In this document: piece by piece, positions 4,623 to 5,185 of the stretch | How the letters are laid out: each line of letters opens with the position of its first letter | Position numbering within the stretch: the stretch's first letter is position 1 | DNA from: an uncultured Oscillospiraceae bacterium | GTDB taxonomy: Bacteria; Bacillota; Clostridia; Oscillospirales; Acutalibacteraceae | Reading direction: 5' to 3' | Length of the DNA stretch: 5,185 bases | Assembly (NCBI GenBank): GCA_958366985.1 | Contig: CATXDC010000049.1 | Location: 1 to 5,185, forward strand | Position numbers and translations under genes: made by a program | Notes under the pieces: model-generated | The model's database searches: none | Seen by the model: only the letters and a program-made list of their open reading frames with translations | Told to the model about the DNA's origin: nothing

Positions 4623-4777
4623 AAATGACCTCCTTGAGACTTTACCATAGTAACAAACTCAGATTTTTTAGCGCCCACCATTATGTAAGGCACTATTCTC
4701 TCAAATTCTCCTCCTCTATAGCCCCAATGGTATCCCTACCTTTACTAATCGGTTATGAGCTTTTTATAACTAACTGT

Positions 4778-4806
4778 AGTATACCACAGAATCCCTATAT
4801 ATGCAA
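4778..4806 (-). promoter_or_regulatory. Candidate promoter of the secreted-protein gene
   Basis: On the minus strand TATACT (4778-4783; five of six consensus bases) lies 17 bp after TTGCAT (4801-4806; weak -35). Transcription would begin near 4771 and give a leader of about 150 nt. A competing pair is TTGATA (4849-4854) with TTTTAT (4826-4831), also 17 bp apart, with a better -35 and a worse -10. In this AT-rich DNA the choice is uncertain. Confidence 0.35.
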
Positions 4807-5129
4807 TATAATCTAAAAATGGTAAATAAAACTTAATAAATTGTTAATTATCAACATATATCGTATATTTTTCTGATATAAAAACCGGGTATTCAAGTTT
4901 TGTGTTTTGATGTTTGAGTTAAAACGATAAAAAGAAAGAGAACTTGTTGATATAAAAAAAATATCATTCTTTTTGCATAAACATATAAAAACTCGAAAAG
5001 CGATTGATAAATCACCGAAAATTTGTGGCGAATTTTCTTAATATAGATATTTTAAGGAGGTATTGCGTAAAACAATAGATGTTGTATAAACTCAATAATC
5101 TTTTTTGCAGTATATTGCTAAATAGCTAA
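4807..5129. other. AT-rich intergenic region with no supported gene
   Basis: No credible ORF is seen on either strand. The stretch holds GAAAATT/AATTTTC (5017-5023 and 5031-5037, 7-nt loop), a GATAT/ATATC hairpin (4949-4953 and 4961-4965) inside weaker AAAAAGAA/TTCTTTTT pairing, and the direct repeat TGATATAAAAA (4874-4884 and 4948-4958). A perfect AAGGAGG at 5054-5060 on the plus strand has no well-spaced ATG: an ATG at 5079 opens only 16 codons, and a TTG at 5063 only eight. Confidence 0.5.
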
Positions 5130-5133
5130 ATGG

Positions 5134-5176
5134 CAAGCAATGCCTCTGTGGCCACAAGTGGCACAAAGGCGGCTTG
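5134..5176. repeat. GC-rich two-part hairpin at the right edge
   Basis: GCCTCTGTGGCCAC (5142-5155) pairs with GTGGCACAAAGGC (5158-5170) around a two-base loop, with one mismatch and one bulge. Outside it CAAGC (5134-5138) pairs with GCTTG (5172-5176). Base composition rises sharply in GC here compared with the AT-rich DNA to the left. A plus-strand ATG at 5130 opens a frame (MASNASVATSG...) to the window edge but lacks a ribosome site. It could be a transfer-origin-like or regulatory hairpin of the element backbone; no T-tract is visible, and the window ends too soon to decide. Confidence 0.4.
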
Positions 5177-5185
5177 TTGGGGCTC

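Noticed and set aside
4625..4816. 63-aa plus-strand frame upstream of the secreted-protein gene
   Set aside because: It occupies the leader and promoter region, has no ribosome site and no recognisable composition.
1..5185. tRNA, rRNA or CRISPR array
   Set aside because: No cloverleaf with a tRNA acceptor end, no rRNA-like segment and no regularly spaced direct repeats were seen by eye.

Overview
The window looks like the recombinase end of an integrative element from a Gram-positive anaerobe of the Clostridia (Lachnospiraceae/Ruminococcaceae type). The evidence is a large serine recombinase, a short sigma-70 region-4-like regulator of the kind carried by Firmicutes conjugative elements, two small basic/acidic proteins typical of the same neighbourhood, strong AGGAGG-type ribosome sites, and a Gram-positive signal peptide. 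No tool or search was used; family names rest on motifs seen in the sequence and on general family knowledge.

Every convincing gene lies on the minus strand. Read in transcription order, from high to low coordinates: (a) 5130-5185 is a hairpin-rich, GC-richer edge; (b) 4807-5129 is AT-rich and has no gene; (c) 4086-4622 encodes a secreted protein, followed 45 nt later by a 39-residue one-helix membrane protein (3921-4040); (d) 3400-3902 has no clear gene and holds a 111-bp inverted-repeat unit (possible MITE) and four hairpins with T-tracts on the minus strand; (e) 2855-3277 encodes the sigma-like regulator, with a long hairpin touching its ribosome site; (f) 2365-2854 is a structured leader with a 28-codon leader ORF and a GGGGCCC/GGGCCCC hairpin plus T-tract, arranged like a transcription attenuator; (g) 2164-2364 (66 aa) and 1851-2027 (58 aa) are small genes separated by nested hairpins; (h) 255-1763 encodes the 502-aa serine recombinase, with its own extended -10 promoter. 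An inverted repeat spans its stop codon at 224-274, and AT-rich, probably host, DNA follows with the tail of an unrelated open frame at 3-200.

Working model (inference): the sigma-like protein and the attenuated leader control expression of the small genes and the recombinase, so that excision depends on the cell's translation state. The secreted protein and the small membrane protein are an AT-rich cargo module, insulated from the recombination module by stacked terminators. The least expected parts are the leader-peptide attenuator with no resistance gene behind it, the unlisted 39-aa membrane protein beside the secreted protein, and the repeated GGGCCA-type stem-loops flanking the 66-aa gene.
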